Source: Bimastos eiseni
Lineage: Eukaryota; Annelida; Clitellata; Crassiclitellata; Lumbricidae
DNA: 64,000 bases
Assembly: GCA_959347315.1 (NCBI GenBank)
Contig: OY365807.1
Coordinates: forward strand, 17,689,611 to 17,753,610
Direction: 5' to 3'
Shown here: positions 1-11,869 of the stretch, one piece after another
Layout of the letters: each line of letters starts with the position of its first letter
Position numbering within the stretch: position 1 is the first letter of the stretch
The notes under the pieces: generated by a model
The model's database searches: none
What the model saw: only the letters and a program-made list of their open reading frames with translations
What the model was told of the DNA's origin: nothing
Made by a program: the position numbers and the translations under genes

Positions 1-156
1 ACAGAGAGGTCTAATGGTTTCGCGATTACGCGATAAGAAGTTGTCATCTGAGGAATGACTTTAATGTTGTTCTTACGTTGCATTCCTTTTGTACGTCCGG
101 ATACATGCTGCCCATGTGAACACAACACAAAGTTGTTGTATGCAGAGACTCTATAG

Positions 157-298
157 GCTGACTGACTGACTGACTGACTGACTGACTGACTGACTGACTG
201 ACTGACTGACTGACTGACTGACTGACTGACTGACTGACTGACTGACTGACTGACTGACTGACTGACTGACTGACTGACTGACTGACTGACTGACTGAC
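157..298. repeat. (CTGA)n microsatellite, about 35 units
   Basis: An essentially pure tetranucleotide tract. Because 4 is not a multiple of 3 and no frame contains a stop, it gives a spurious minus-strand frame of SVSQ repeats. I see nothing else in bases 1-420. Confidence 0.95.
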
Positions 299-420
299 TA
301 CGTGAGTGCCTGGCTGGCTGTTGTGCCGGTCAGGATACAACTTGCGCTAACAGTTTAGGCAATTGTACAGAAAACTAGTAGAAAACACTATTATGCACAC
401 AGGCATATATCTACGCACAT

Positions 421-553
421 AGAGAAATAGGAATAATCGTACATACCATCTTTTAAAGAACATCTTTACAAGCACCTCAAATAAATGAAAGTCGGAGATC
501 AAGGGAATATATATATATATATATATATATATAGGTCTACTGTTATATCTCTG
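421..553 (+). repeat. Direct repeat, copy A
   Basis: About 110 bp, from AGAGAAATAGGAATAATCG to CTACTGTTATATCTCTG, recurs almost unchanged at 1,410-1,523. Copy A carries an expanded (AT)n tract at about 509-532 that copy B lacks. The family is not recognised. It may be a local duplication or the ends of one inserted element. Confidence 0.85.
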
Positions 554-1409
554 GAGGTTACAAATACTCTGATTAAGTTACAGTGCTATGTATAATATGT
601 ATATGTATCCTCTTTCTTTGTTCTTCAAAATATATTTACACTGGACAGACAATTTAAAAGATGACATAGCATAGCTTGAAATAATACTTAGATTAACATT
701 GGATATAACAAATTGTGTATTACATATATATATTATATATGAAAATTATAAGTATATGTATTTGATATATAAAATTTTGCGTATGTAGGCACAATAGGCG
801 AGTATTGATGTAAGCAATTACCTTACTTTAATACCAGAGATGTCATGCAGGTTAAGCGTACCAAAGATGCATGCGTATATACATATAGGGGCTTATGTCC
901 GGGGCAAATGTCCGTCCCCAAGATACTCAGACTATAGCGATTCAAGGATATATACCTTGCATACGTCGTGGTGAAAGTAGGAGTTTGTACATGACATGGG
1001 AATCAGACACAGTAGGGAAATTCAATCTATTTCTTTGAGTGAGTGATGGGTTATTAAACACTGAATGAAGCCGACCAACAGATCTATTGATCGCCGTCAC
1101 TTCAAAGCCAGTATAGGCCATGCAGACTGAGCGGAGACCACCGAATGGTCAGTGTTCTAGGGAGAGCGAGTGGCACGCGCAACTCGATTTCTGTGTTTAC
1201 AGATCTCGGTCAACAATTCCCATACAATCCAATTTATATTCATAGATGTCTGTCAATTTAGTTGATGACTGTCTAAAATACTGGAGTGTCCAGAAACCAC
1301 GCTTGCAACGCCTCCACTGTTTGCACTCTTGACAGTTCAGTTCCAAGCGTGGATAAAAGAGAAGGAGAAGGGCGACGGAAACTGGAACTACTAACTAAAT
1401 CCTGGATTT
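554..1409. other. AT-rich non-coding stretch
   Basis: No credible coding frame. The only structure seen is a short GGGGCAAATGTCC phrase at about 901-919, resembling the GTCC minisatellites at 27.0 and 56.5 kb. Confidence 0.5.
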
Positions 1410-1523
1410 AGAGAAAGTGGAATAATCGTAAATACCATCTTTTAAAGAACATCTTTACAAGCACCTCAGACAGATGAAAGTCGGAGATCAAGTAAATATA
1501 TGGGCCTACTGTTATAGCTCTGC
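1410..1523 (+). repeat. Direct repeat, copy B
   Basis: Matches 421-553 with only a few differences outside the (AT)n expansion. The start-to-start distance is about 990 bp. Confidence 0.85.
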
Positions 1524-2580
1524 TGTGGTCTATCTCTCGAGTCAAAGGTTTAAGCTTGGGGTGGGACATGACCCGATGACCTTTTGATCACCTCTGTAAT
1601 ACGCTTGACCTTTGCTCTTTGCGCTGCTTCTTCGGAACTGAGATGAAGCGACGTTTGACCGACGTGACCTTTCTGCCTCAATGCAGACCATCTACGGCTA
1701 CTTTGATCCCTGTATTGGTATTTACATTTATTGACTGTGACTGGCGTGCTTCGCTGTCAATCAATTGTCGAGCTTTCAAATATCCACCGAAGCAGAAAGT
1801 TGTTGTGAGAGTTGGATGGACTCCACTTGAACCGCTGTCACTTACCAGTCAACGATCGATGCACTTGCGATGGGAATATCAGGTGATGAAGGAGGGCTGG
1901 CCACCAGTTCCATCATAGGCCGAGGCTGAGAAAAGTGAGGTCGCTTACAGTTCATACTCATGGTTGCTTATTGGGGTGAGCTTATGAGATCGCTCTTTCG
2001 CTTCTGCCCCTTCTCTTCTTCCGCCTCTTCATAGTTACTTAAACAGACCCATGTTTACATAATCATACATTTTTGAGCAGCAGTCAATCCAGGATTTAGC
2101 AATTTCCTATACGAAATGGGGTGGGTGAGAGTAACATTGGAATCCGCCACGGCAATAAAAAGAGGATTAGCATAATTCCCTCAAGTTTCAGGGTCGTATC
2201 TAAACTTGACCCTTGAGTACTTAAAAAAAGAGAGGCAGCTAAGACGGGGGGTGTTGATGGGGTTGGCGGTAGGGCGGCGAAAGACATCGAAGAATAAAAA
2301 CTCCGAAAGGGTGAAAGCTGTTATCGCTATTCAACTTTTTCTCCGAGGTCATGCTTAGAAAACGGATCGACTTCCTCTAGGTAATCAAGCACCTGTCGCG
2401 TTTGCTTATAGCGATGACTCATCTCCCGTCATTCCTTCGAGCAGCAATCGTTAGCCATCTGTTAGGATCTTGTTTTCCCGTCCGTCCGTCCGTCCGTTCA
2501 TCTAATAAATGCCTCGCTTCACTCGTCTCAGAAAAGAGGCGTTTCTTATACGGATGGTTTGAGTTCTTCGTAGGAGTATG
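1524..2580. other. Non-coding stretch with one repeat fragment
   Basis: The open frame at 1,619-1,918 shows no recognisable domain. A phrase at about 1,919-1,965 (GAGGCTGAGAAAAGTGAGGTC) recurs in altered form at about 30,620 (+) and 30,400-30,440 (-), so at least part of this stretch is an old dispersed repeat. Confidence 0.45.
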
Positions 2581-2850
2581 ATTGACCCCAAAGGTTGAAC
2601 GAGGATGAGTAGAAAGAATAAGAGGAGGAAGAAGGCAAACTATAAAAAGAAGAAAGGAAAGAGGAGGAGGAGGAGGAGGAGTAGGAAAAGGAGGAGGAGG
2701 GACAAAAAGAGGACAGGTAGGATGCAGAAAAACAAGGACAGTGAAAAAGGCAGACGAGGAAGAAGGATGAAGTAGAAGAGTATGAAGATGGGAAACGGAA
2801 CAAGAAGAACAGAGACAGAAGAAAGAGGGCGAACAGTTCATTGTGGTGAT
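2581..2850. repeat. Polypurine (AGG/AAG-rich) tract
   Basis: Degenerate GGA/GAA-rich purine strand about 270 bp long. Its complement gives Ser/Phe/Pro-rich spurious minus-strand frames. Similar tracts occur at 20.96, 49.08 and 49.85 kb. Confidence 0.85.
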
Positions 2851-3248
2851 TGGTGTACTGTTCGTGGTGGCAATGGTTGGTGGCTTTGTTGAGAGTTTGT
2901 CTTGTCATTTATCACTGTGGTTGTAAGAGCTATCATAACCATTACTAGAACCAACTAATTTTATTGAGTTCCTTAAGAACGTTCTATCAAATTCCATTCC
3001 ACAAGTAGGTATACGATGCTCCATGTATATGCTTTATACACGCAAAATCACTTCCATCCTTCAAAAACCGACCCATAACTCACAACTACTCATTGTCTAT
3101 CAAACACTTGGATAGTAGACTGCATATTTTCCTGGCGGCTGATAATCCTTGTCCTAGATTTGCATTTTGATGTAACCAGCTGACGCGTAACAAATTTAAT
3201 TAATAATTATGCATCACATATTTTGTAATGAATTCGTCGACTGAGTTC
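2851..3248. other. Non-coding stretch
   Basis: Nothing recognised on either strand. Confidence 0.4.
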
Positions 3249-3325
3249 CTGCGTAATCGTAGTCGTACACTCCGAAATTCTAAAGCGCCACCTGGCAGCG
3301 AAGCGTAGAGCACTGGCTTACACGA
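3249..3325 (-). repeat. Dispersed short repeat with (GTAATC) tail, copy 1
   Basis: Read on the minus strand it runs GGTGGCGCTTTAGAATTTCGG and then TACGACTACGATTACG. The same order of blocks recurs at 6,950, 14,500, 14,707, 55,925 and 58,784. It looks like the 3' part of a SINE-like or LINE-like family. Confidence 0.6.
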
Positions 3326-4157
3326 GTGTTGTTTCGAGTCAGAGGCATGCCAGAGATAGGAATTGGAAATTGAAGTCCAGTAGCCAGCGAGACCAGAGAG
3401 AAAGAATAAGATCAGTCGGCAAAGGAGTTTTGAAGAAGTGAGACTTAAATTTTGAGTGCTAAGCCAGAGGATGATAGATAAGGGACTGTGAGGCAGGTGG
3501 TAGTAAGTGAGTGGTTGCAATTGCAGAGGAATGGAAAAGGTTTTGAATTTAGAAGGGAATCAGAGAGATAGTTCAGTACATAGTTAAGGAGCAGGGAGGT
3601 AAATGGCTCGGTTGGGGAGTGTGAGATGAGTAAACTGACTGCAGGGAGTGGGAAACCACTGAGATTGGATCAATTAGAGCCTTTTTTGCCATGGATGGAG
3701 ATACATGGGTTGCTGCCTATGTTATTCAGTAATTAATCCATTGTGGGTTATCGTGTGTGGACCTTGTCAGCTCTAAAATCTGAATCAATCACTTATTCTA
3801 CTTCTTCCGCCTTTTCTCTCTTATGTAAGTCATGTTCAGTGAAGCGAACCTGTTCTCTCGTGCATAGCAGCGACTCAGCGTAACGCTCTTGTCTAAAGGT
3901 TCGTTCAGGGTGACGGCGTCTTGTTTAAAGAATTAAGCCCCAGTCCGTTGAGTCCTACGGAGAGAAATTAATCCTCACTGTCTCAGTGACTTCTATAGCG
4001 ACATCCATAGAGCCATCATCGTAATGTACAATTTGCTGTCACGTATATCTCTTAGCTTAACTAATATAGTTATGTATTACAAATAGGCCCTACCTATTGA
4101 AGTACAGCTTACTCTGAACCTATAGCTAATGCAATGTACTGCCATAGGGCATACGTA
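3326..4157. other. Non-coding stretch
   Basis: No coding frame supported. A TTCTATAGCGACATCC phrase near 3,990 resembles the reverse of the GCGCTATATAA repeat ends seen elsewhere in the window. Confidence 0.4.
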
Positions 4158-4390
4158 TGTGTGGCACGGTGGCCGATTGGTTAGAGCGGTCGGCCCGTAA
4201 CGCTTAGTGCGCTATGAGTGAGTGGGTTCGACTCTCGTCCGAGGCTTCACCGTGTAGGGACTTTGAGCAAGTCCTTCGCACACAATTGCTCTGCAGTACA
4301 ACTGCAGTTGCGTTGTCAAGGCGTGTGCACTTATGAGCAAAAAATATTGGAAGAAGGGCGGTATCAAAGTACACAATAAATAAATAAAAT
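4158..4390 (+). mobile_element. tRNA-derived SINE (CORE-like), full-length copy
   Basis: A tRNA-like head has a box A-like segment (TGGCCGATTGGTTAGAGCGG, from 4,170) and a box B (GGTTCGACTC, about 4,225-4,234). A conserved body includes ACTTTGAGCAAGTCCTT, and the element ends in an ATAAATAAATAAA tail. Copies lie at 43,901 (+), 21,425 (-) and, partial, 43,558 (+). Presence of both Pol III box motifs plus an A-rich tail defines a SINE. The body phrase resembles the core of MIR/CORE-SINEs as I remember it, so the subfamily call is inference. Confidence 0.88.
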
Positions 4391-5390
4391 ATGTTTACTG
4401 TGTGGCGTCACTGCTGGTGCGGATTAGCACGGTGTCTGAAAGACTGCGAAATTGAAAGAAACTTGCTGGACATCACACTTTGTCTTTATATGGATATTGG
4501 GAGATAAAATGATATAAGGTTTTAATTGACAAAATAGCTCATTACGTTGGATCAGGATAGAGAATAATATAATGGGACAGATTAGAGTTGAATGTAATTT
4601 AACAGAACATCATAAACTGCATACTTTAAAGCCGTGAAACACTAACTAAATTCTGCGAATAGGATTAAAGTAGAGTGATATAATTATATTAAACTGGAAT
4701 AGCATAAAGTGAATGGAATAGAGGGGGATAGAAAAGAGAAGAATTGATGAGCTTATAGTAGTACAACTGATTAGATTAGATATGATTAAGCAGGTTAGAA
4801 TAATGAATACCTTCTTTCGTCGTCGTTGTCTGTCAGTTGGGGTCCAACTGCGCTGATCCTCCTGTCTCGTCGTGACTGGCGGTCTTCATAGAACCTCATT
4901 TGCTGAAGAGCTTCCAGTTCATCTGTCGACACTCCCTACCTAACAACTCCACGCTTTGCTCAGTCTGCGCACCAAGTCTTGGACTCATTTCGAGTAGCAG
5001 TTGAAGGCAAAACCAGAGCAAACCCATTGGCTGACAGTTCACAGCCACTGTTGTTACTCTCTGCTTGGGCGTCGACCACGCTATGTGCCTGGAGTTTCGC
5101 GTCCATTGCAATTATGTGAGAGGTCCATAGCGTAGCCAGACCGAGCAGGTCGTACGGCCAGCTCAGATGCAGAGCCATTGAAAACATATCAATGGGGAGT
5201 CAGGTTTCCTGCTTGTCGCTCTGCCTCAGCCACAATGTCCCTCTGACTGCCCGTGTGCCAGTCTGTTTGTTTTGTCTCGAACGGCCTCCTTCTCGCTTCT
5301 CCTCGTCTTCTCTCTAGATCAACAATATTTAGATAGATTTGAGTTCAGTACGTCAGAGGCACAGAGCCTTTACTGCTCGTCTCTGAGCGA
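4391..5390. other. Non-coding stretch
   Basis: AT-rich to about 4,800, then mixed sequence. Overlapping minus-strand frames at 4,896-5,187 have no recognisable domain. Nothing supported. Confidence 0.4.
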
Positions 5391-5442
5391 TGTGTCTGCG
5401 TGTGTGTCTGCGTGTGTGTCTGCGTGTGTGTCTGCGTGTGTC
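5391..5442 (+). repeat. 12-bp minisatellite, about 4 units
   Basis: Tandem TGTGTGTCTGCG. It gives an artefactual VSACVSAC frame. Confidence 0.9.
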
Positions 5443-5930
5443 CGTCCAACTGTATGTTTCTTTAATGTCTTTCGAAGTCTTTCGCTCTCTTTTCTACATT
5501 CGCTTTACTCAGTCTCTTATTGGCTCTTCCTTTAATTACCGCTTTCTATCCATTCTTTTCTCTTCGTTGCTCATTTTCTCTCTCTCTCTGCCTCCCTCTG
5601 TCTCTGTCTCCGTCTGTCTGTCTGTTTGTCTGTGTCTCTCTCTCCCCCTCTCTCTCTGCCTTTCTCTCTGCCTCTTTCTGTCTGTCTGTCTCTGTCTGCT
5701 TATCTCTCCCTCTCTCTAACTCTTAGACTATCCATGGAATCTCTCATATTTTCTTTTCCACATCGTTTCTCTCTTCTCTGAATCTCCCAAAACCCTTCCT
5801 CTTCAATCCGTCTGTCTTTCCATCCTTCCCCCCTTCCCCCTAAATCCGTTCCTTTGTCCTCCGTCCACCCATACCTACCTTCCCCTTTCTACCGTCACTC
5901 CCCCGTTCCACCCTTACTTCCCTCCGTCAA
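5443..5930 (+). repeat. Pyrimidine-rich TCTC/TCTG low-complexity region
   Basis: Degenerate (TCTC)n/(TGTC)n giving Ser/Leu/Cys-rich spurious frames. No gene. Confidence 0.8.
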
Positions 5931-6235
5931 TGCATCCTCCCTGGATCGAGGGGACTCTGCTCTGCGAGGGCTTAAGTCGGTCGGTAGACGACCAAATGGG
6001 CCCAGTTTATGACAAAAAGCTTCTGAGTACAAAAAAGAGTCACGCACGTCAAGGTAGACGACACGCAGAGAACGAGACAGACGCACCGACCCCCAGAGAC
6101 GGACACAAAGAAACACCAATCAAGAAGGGATGAAGGCGACCGCTATCGGGTTGCTTACTAACTCACTCGCACTCGTCTTAAAAATTCACATTTCAGCTAA
6201 CCAGTGCAAAGACATGTGAACCGCCTCGCATCATG

Positions 6236-6236
<1 letters not shown>
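5931..6236. other. Non-coding stretch
   Basis: Nothing recognised. Confidence 0.35.
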
Positions 6237-6297
<61 letters not shown>

Positions 6298-6362
6298 CAT
6301 GCGTATATATAGATATATGTATATATATAAGCATGCGTATATATAGATATATGTATATATAT
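6237..6362. repeat. (TA)n with a duplicated interruption
   Basis: About 29 TA units are followed by two near-identical copies of a unit containing AAGCATGCGTATATATAG. Confidence 0.9.
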
Positions 6363-6949
6363 ATATGCACGTGCCTGCTTAATGCATTTATATAAGTTTG
6401 TGAACTTGAAGCTAAATATATGATGCACTCACATACGCGTAGTTTATCGGGGAAAAATTCGTTAAAAATGCACAATTCAATAGCTAACCGGTGCAAATAC
6501 ATGTTTGCCTTGGCACCTCGGGATATAGTTTGTATTTGTTATGTATATACATTATACACAATGTCTTGCGTCGTGGCTGGAGTTTGAACTTCCAATCTTT
6601 GGGCTGACACTCTAGCTCACTATAGCTACTAGCTCACTATAGCTACTATAAACTAATTTGTTGTCTGAGTATATTGTCTACTGAAGCAGCGATCCAGAAG
6701 TTTCTGACTTCCATTATGATCACATAATTTTATACACTCAGATGTCTTGCATAGAAACAAAATGAGCTTTTGAGCAATCTCAAAATCAAGAACGGGAATA
6801 AGAAGAATCAGAAGATCAAAAGAAATATCAGGAGATTAGAATCAAACTCAGGCTCAAATTGCGACCCTCTGCATGTGGTTTGCGGTTCAAATCCAATAGG
6901 GCCGAGGAACGGTTCTGAATTTCTCGATCCACTGGCGCCCCTAACAATT
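6363..6949. other. Non-coding stretch
   Basis: Nothing recognised apart from an 18-bp direct duplication of AGCTCACTATAGCTACT near 6,614-6,650. Confidence 0.4.
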
Positions 6950-7030
6950 TTAGCTATGAATCGTAGTCGTAATCTCAACATCTCCACAGCGCCCGCCAAA
7001 GCTAAGGCGCGGGAACATGCTTATTCACAG
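6950..7030 (-). repeat. Dispersed short repeat with (GTAATC) tail, copy 2
   Basis: Minus-strand order: GTGAATAAGCATG, then GGCGGGCGCTGTGGAGATG, then GATTACGACTACGATTC. Same family as 3,249. Confidence 0.6.
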
Positions 7031-7384
7031 GCGCAATGAGTAATCAACTGACGAGGATGACTGAGTCTTCAGCTGAGGTCAAGTTAGGATATTTCGGCTG
7101 ATTCAAACTCATGATCTGCTCATCACCAATCGAAATGTACTCATACTGATTGACAAAACTCATATGTATACTCATGTCACAAAGGAACCTATTGTTATCC
7201 GTCGAACTAAGCAGACGTGCTTCTTTATGCAGATCAGTCGACGACGGTTTCATCTATCAAGACACGACGCTGCCATAATTATATAGGCCTATATACCGAC
7301 AGTGCAGAGCAATGATAATTAAAAATTCGCTATCTTTTCTTAGGCGCCACAATTCTTTTCGATCGTCGTCTTGCGTCGTCAGGT

Positions 7385-7535
7385 ATGGTGAAATACCGGA
7401 TGAAGGTCTCCGATTCGAAACCTGTCTAGGAAAGAGGCGTCTCAGGTGTCAGCCAGGCGCGTTCAATCAACGCCGATCAATGCTGTCGAATGCCGGATGT
7501 ACCAAGAGAGCCACCGCAACCTTTGAAGCCGCTTG
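7385..7535 (+). repeat. Probable retroelement 3'-end fragment next to a microsatellite
   Basis: The phrase ATACCGGATGAAGGTCTCC followed by CGATTCGAAACC recalls the GATGAAGGTC...CGAAAC phrase at many invertebrate retroelement 3' ends. The family is not identified. It leads straight into the GTT/GAT tract. Confidence 0.3.
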
Positions 7536-7801
<266 letters not shown>

Positions 7802-8340
7802 ATAAATGAACAGGAGGAAAACCGGGATGAGAAGGAGAGGGAAGAAAGAGAGAAAAAGAGGAAGGTAACAAGTTATGTGCATTGGAGAATGAGTGGTGTG
7901 CGCGGAAGAGGATGTTCATGACGAAGGAGGTACTGGATATAATACGGCACCGGTTTAGAAAATTTAATATATGCTGGGATGAGTTACTGAAATGCAGTAC
8001 AGAAGAATAGACGGAGGAGGGATAATTAAAGGATATAACGAAATGCAGTTATTGGAGGGAAGAAGAGTAGGAGGAAGATGAAGATTGTATGCGGGTGGAA
8101 GAAGTGTAAATGGATGAAGAGAAGGGCAATTGGCTTGTCTTTTGTTTCTGCAGCAGAAGAGAGCGTATCAGTACATATTGCCAGGGAGCTTTTCCTTCAG
8201 CGAAATTCAGATTCGTTGAGATGGACAACGCCTCTAAGAGTAAGAAGGTATCAGAATGGGTGTAGAGAAAATCGAAGAGGAGAATGACGAAGACATCAAG
8301 ATTACAGATGACAAAAGACGATGCACAGAAATTGAAATGT
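7802..8340. other. Purine-rich non-coding stretch
   Basis: GA-biased sequence. The open frame at 8,078-8,287 has no recognisable domain. Confidence 0.4.
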
Positions 8341-8640
8341 AGGAGAAATAGGAAGTGAAGGAGTTACTCTTAGTGAGATAATAATATTTATCTTCATCTC
8401 ACTCCTTTATTTCCTATTCATGCGAGTGCATTCCCTCTTCACTTTTTTCATTCTATCTCTTCAGTCGTTTGATTCTTTTAATATGAGAATCAAACGACTG
8501 AAGAAACAAGCAATAAATTAAAAAATAAATAAAATAAAATAAAATAAAAATTAAAAAAATTAAAAACAAAAAAAATTAAAAATAAATAAAATAAATAAAT
8601 AAGCAGAACGAGAAAGGTGAAGAGGGAATGCTCTCAAATG
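8341..8640. repeat. Composite foldback (nested inverted repeats)
   Basis: A perfect 18-bp stem joins 8,459-8,476 to 8,486-8,503 around a 9-nt loop. An outer pair, about 8,425-8,447 (CATTCCCTCTTCAC) and 8,612-8,634 (GTGAAGAGGGAATG), is also complementary. A second hairpin lies just left at about 8,346-8,426 (AAATAGGAAGTGAAGGAG against CTCCTTTATTTCCTATT). An A-rich (AAATA)n block at 8,511-8,605 sits inside the outer loop. Confidence 0.85.
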
Positions 8641-9606
8641 ACGCAGATAGGAGTCAAGAGAAGAAATTAACGGGTATATAAAATAGAACTAAAATCCTCA
8701 AAGATAGACAGAAACGCCAAGCCACAGGACAAAATGAATGTCCTCAGTGAAAAGACTCTATGATATGTCCTAGGACCGACCCTTGCGGCAACACCAGGGT
8801 CTAAGGTCAACCCTAACCCAGGTATTCTAGTGTATACATACTACATAGCTCCAAAATCGGAACATAAAAACTTATTATATACTTTATAAACATTCAATGA
8901 GCTTATATCAAACGCATAACATTACGTGACTGCTTTCACTCCTCCTCTTTCAACTTCTCATCTCCGTTTAGCTGCTTCTTATTATCATCTCATCCTTTCT
9001 GTTTGTTTCGACCTCTTTCTGTTGATCGCTATTCCCTTTGGTAGCCAGGGTTTTTGCTGCCGTGAATCCACCCCTATCCCCATTTGGGATGGCGTTCCCA
9101 AGGCATGAAGTTCAGGGTAGGATTCCTGTGGTAGATCTCACCTGCAGCTTTTCGTTGCTGAAAGATACTCCTCCTCCTCACCCTTCTATCACATACATTC
9201 ATGCATAGCATTGCATAGATATTGACATAACATATATTAAATTTATTACTTTAAGTTGCATTTGTACACTTGTACAGGCAAGTAAATAGACATCTTACAT
9301 ACATATTATAATAGTGCAGTAATACATGCGTGCACAAATATACATAAACACAACCATACATATAACCTAAACGTATACGTTCATACGTTTATGCAAGCAT
9401 CCATGCATCTATACAATACAAAGATTCATACATGATTTGATACATACTTACTTACATAAGAAGCAGACGTATAATGACGATGTTTGAATGCGAAAAGGAT
9501 GTTTCAGAGGAAAAAGAATTAGAAAGAAGAGCAAGATAAGAATAAGAGGAGAAGATAAGGACAGGAGACAGAGAGACCGACAGACACAGTCAGAGGCATA
9601 AAGAAA
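8641..9606. other. Non-coding stretch
   Basis: No supported gene. AT-rich with scattered CATA tetranucleotides from 9,190 to 9,470. Confidence 0.4.
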
Positions 9607-9607
9607 C

Positions 9608-9638
<31 letters not shown>

Positions 9639-9763
9639 CAGAGACAGAGAGAGCGAGTGAGTGAGAGACTGAGAGACAGAGAGACAGAGAGACAGAGAGA
9701 GACAGAGACAGAGACAGAGACAGAGACAGAGAGAGACAGAGAGACAGAGAGACAGAGAGAGGT
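9607..9763 (+). repeat. (GACAGA)n / (GA)n tract
   Basis: Purine tract of CAGAGA hexamers. Gives ETETER and LSLSL spurious frames. Confidence 0.9.
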
Positions 9764-10153
9764 GACTATGACCCAGTTGAGGAATGCGATGATAAGAATT
9801 GCGCAAATAATATATGTACAGAGGTTGAAGAAAGAGAAGGAAGGAAGAGTGGAGAAATATTAGCATGCAGATGAAAAACGCAGATGCGTATAATTATATA
9901 CATATATATACATATATTGATGTGTCGGGTAACTTTGTCGATGTATTGTCTATTTATGTGTCATGCACTCAGTTGCGTGCATGACTTCAGCGTCGAAGAA
10001 GTTGATATCGATGCATTAAGAAGATAGTCTGCGGATGCAACAGCAACAGCAGCGTAAGGTGATCCGCGTTTTACAACGGTGGCTGGCTATCGACTGCTGC
10101 TGCTGCTGCGAGAAATAGCACGTGCCAACTCCAGCTTCTGAAACCCATGACCC

Positions 10154-10513
10154 ATGCAGCATATATTAAAATATCGTCATGTACATGTCTTGTACATCTT
10201 TACACATAAATATATATACATGTATATATGTATATGTATATTATATATCTGTATGTGTGTGTGTGTGTGCGGAGCTAATGTGAGCATCAAGACGTATTTC
10301 CGAAACAAGTCTACATACGTATACACATTCATAAAATACATACATCTATGCATCTATACATTATATGAATCTATACATATATACATAAATACATACATGC
10401 ATACATACATACATAAATACATACATGCATACATGCAGGCATGCATACATGCATACATACATACATACATACATATATACATACATACATGCATACATAC
10501 ATACATGCATACA

Positions 10514-10547
<34 letters not shown>

Positions 10548-10727
10548 CATACATACATGCATACATACATACATGCATACATACCTGCATACATACATAC
10601 ATACATGCATACATACATACATACATAAATACATACATGCATGCAATAATTGCATACATGATTGCACATATACATACCCACTCACATACATACATGCAAA
10701 CATACAATCATACATGCATATATACAT
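10154..10727. repeat. (ACAT)n interspersed array, about 400 bp dense
   Basis: Dense CATACATACATGCATAC array from about 10,320 with (TA) and (GT) tracts before it. Stop-free in several frames on both strands ([16 protein letters not shown]), so frames here are artefacts. Confidence 0.93.
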
Positions 10728-11869
10728 ATCTTAGGCCTCGTTGCTGTAACGAGCTGCACTGACAGTTTCTCTCTAGTTTTCAGAATTCCGGTCCTTTAGA
10801 GAGCAATTGTCTTTGTGGACCTGTATTTCTATCGGCGTGTTTTCTTCTGTGTCTGCGTCTTCGTTCGTTTCTGTTAGCGCAAACAACGGTCGGCTGCACA
10901 TCTTCGCTGTCTCAATTTACAGAAAATTATCGATGCAGTGACTGTCTGAAGCAAATGATGGCGCCACGTTAGGCGACTGTGTAGTCTACGAAGACCATCT
11001 GGTGGCCTCATCCATAGACAACGTTTGTGCAGAAAATCGCTGTTCACGCCGCCTAGATGTTGTTAGACTGCATTTATAAATGTAACATAGATCTATGCTT
11101 TATATTATATATGATTTATGTTTGCTATATATTATATTATTTTTATATATTTACATGCATAGAATATATATATTCTCTGGACGTACAACGTTAAAATAAA
11201 AGATCATGACTTCAGCAGTATCATTTACCTGTTTATGTTGTCTATGCGAGTTAAATACAAATTTACGACACGATGTAGGACAACGCGTTCGAGTCATAAA
11301 AGGTTGACAGAAGCAATAAGAATAACAGCAACACCCACAATAGCAGGAATAATAACAACAACAACATCATCATCATCGCCATCATCATACATCACAACAT
11401 CATGAAATAAAAAATAGGAATAAAACAATTAATTGATGATCTCATTAAAACAATAGTTTTGCTTAATTGACAATTGAACTTACATCTGATAGAAATAATG
11501 CTAGGTTTCAGATCAAGTTTTGCTCGTCAATAACTTGCCCCCTCTGGTTCTCAACGGTCGTGAACTTATTCCAAGTTCTTGCTGCATCTTCCATTACGAA
11601 GTTTTATAACTAATGTCTTGTTTTGATAGATTGCTTCGGCAGTACGTTGATGTAATAGCAAAGTTATACAGCGCCCCTCGAGACCTCTTGAGAGCTCTCT
11701 GTTGTTCGTTGTCAGCAGGTCTTCTGGCTGATTTGTCCGATTGGTCGCCAGATGTTCGTCTGAAGCGACTCCAAGCGGCGATTGTGTTACTTGCGTTACG
11801 CGAAACCTTGTTTCACCAATCCGTTTACATCCATAGTTTTCTATACAAGTCTTTCCATTTTACCTCTGT
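10728..11869. other. Non-coding stretch
   Basis: The frame at 11,613-12,020 has about 75 non-repeat residues and then low complexity. No domain was recognised and I do not call it a gene. Confidence 0.35.

Noticed and set aside
157..298. Regular spacing considered as a CRISPR array or satellite with spacers
   Set aside because: A plain tetranucleotide tract with no spacers, in a eukaryotic genome. None of the other tandem arrays has unique spacers either.
4158..4240. Functional tRNA gene from box A and box B
   Set aside because: The head does not fold into a full cloverleaf by eye, recurs at several loci with the same body and A-rich tail, and so is a SINE.
10154..10762. 202-residue YIHTYIHT frame
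   Set aside because: (ACAT)n array, stop-free on both strands in several frames.
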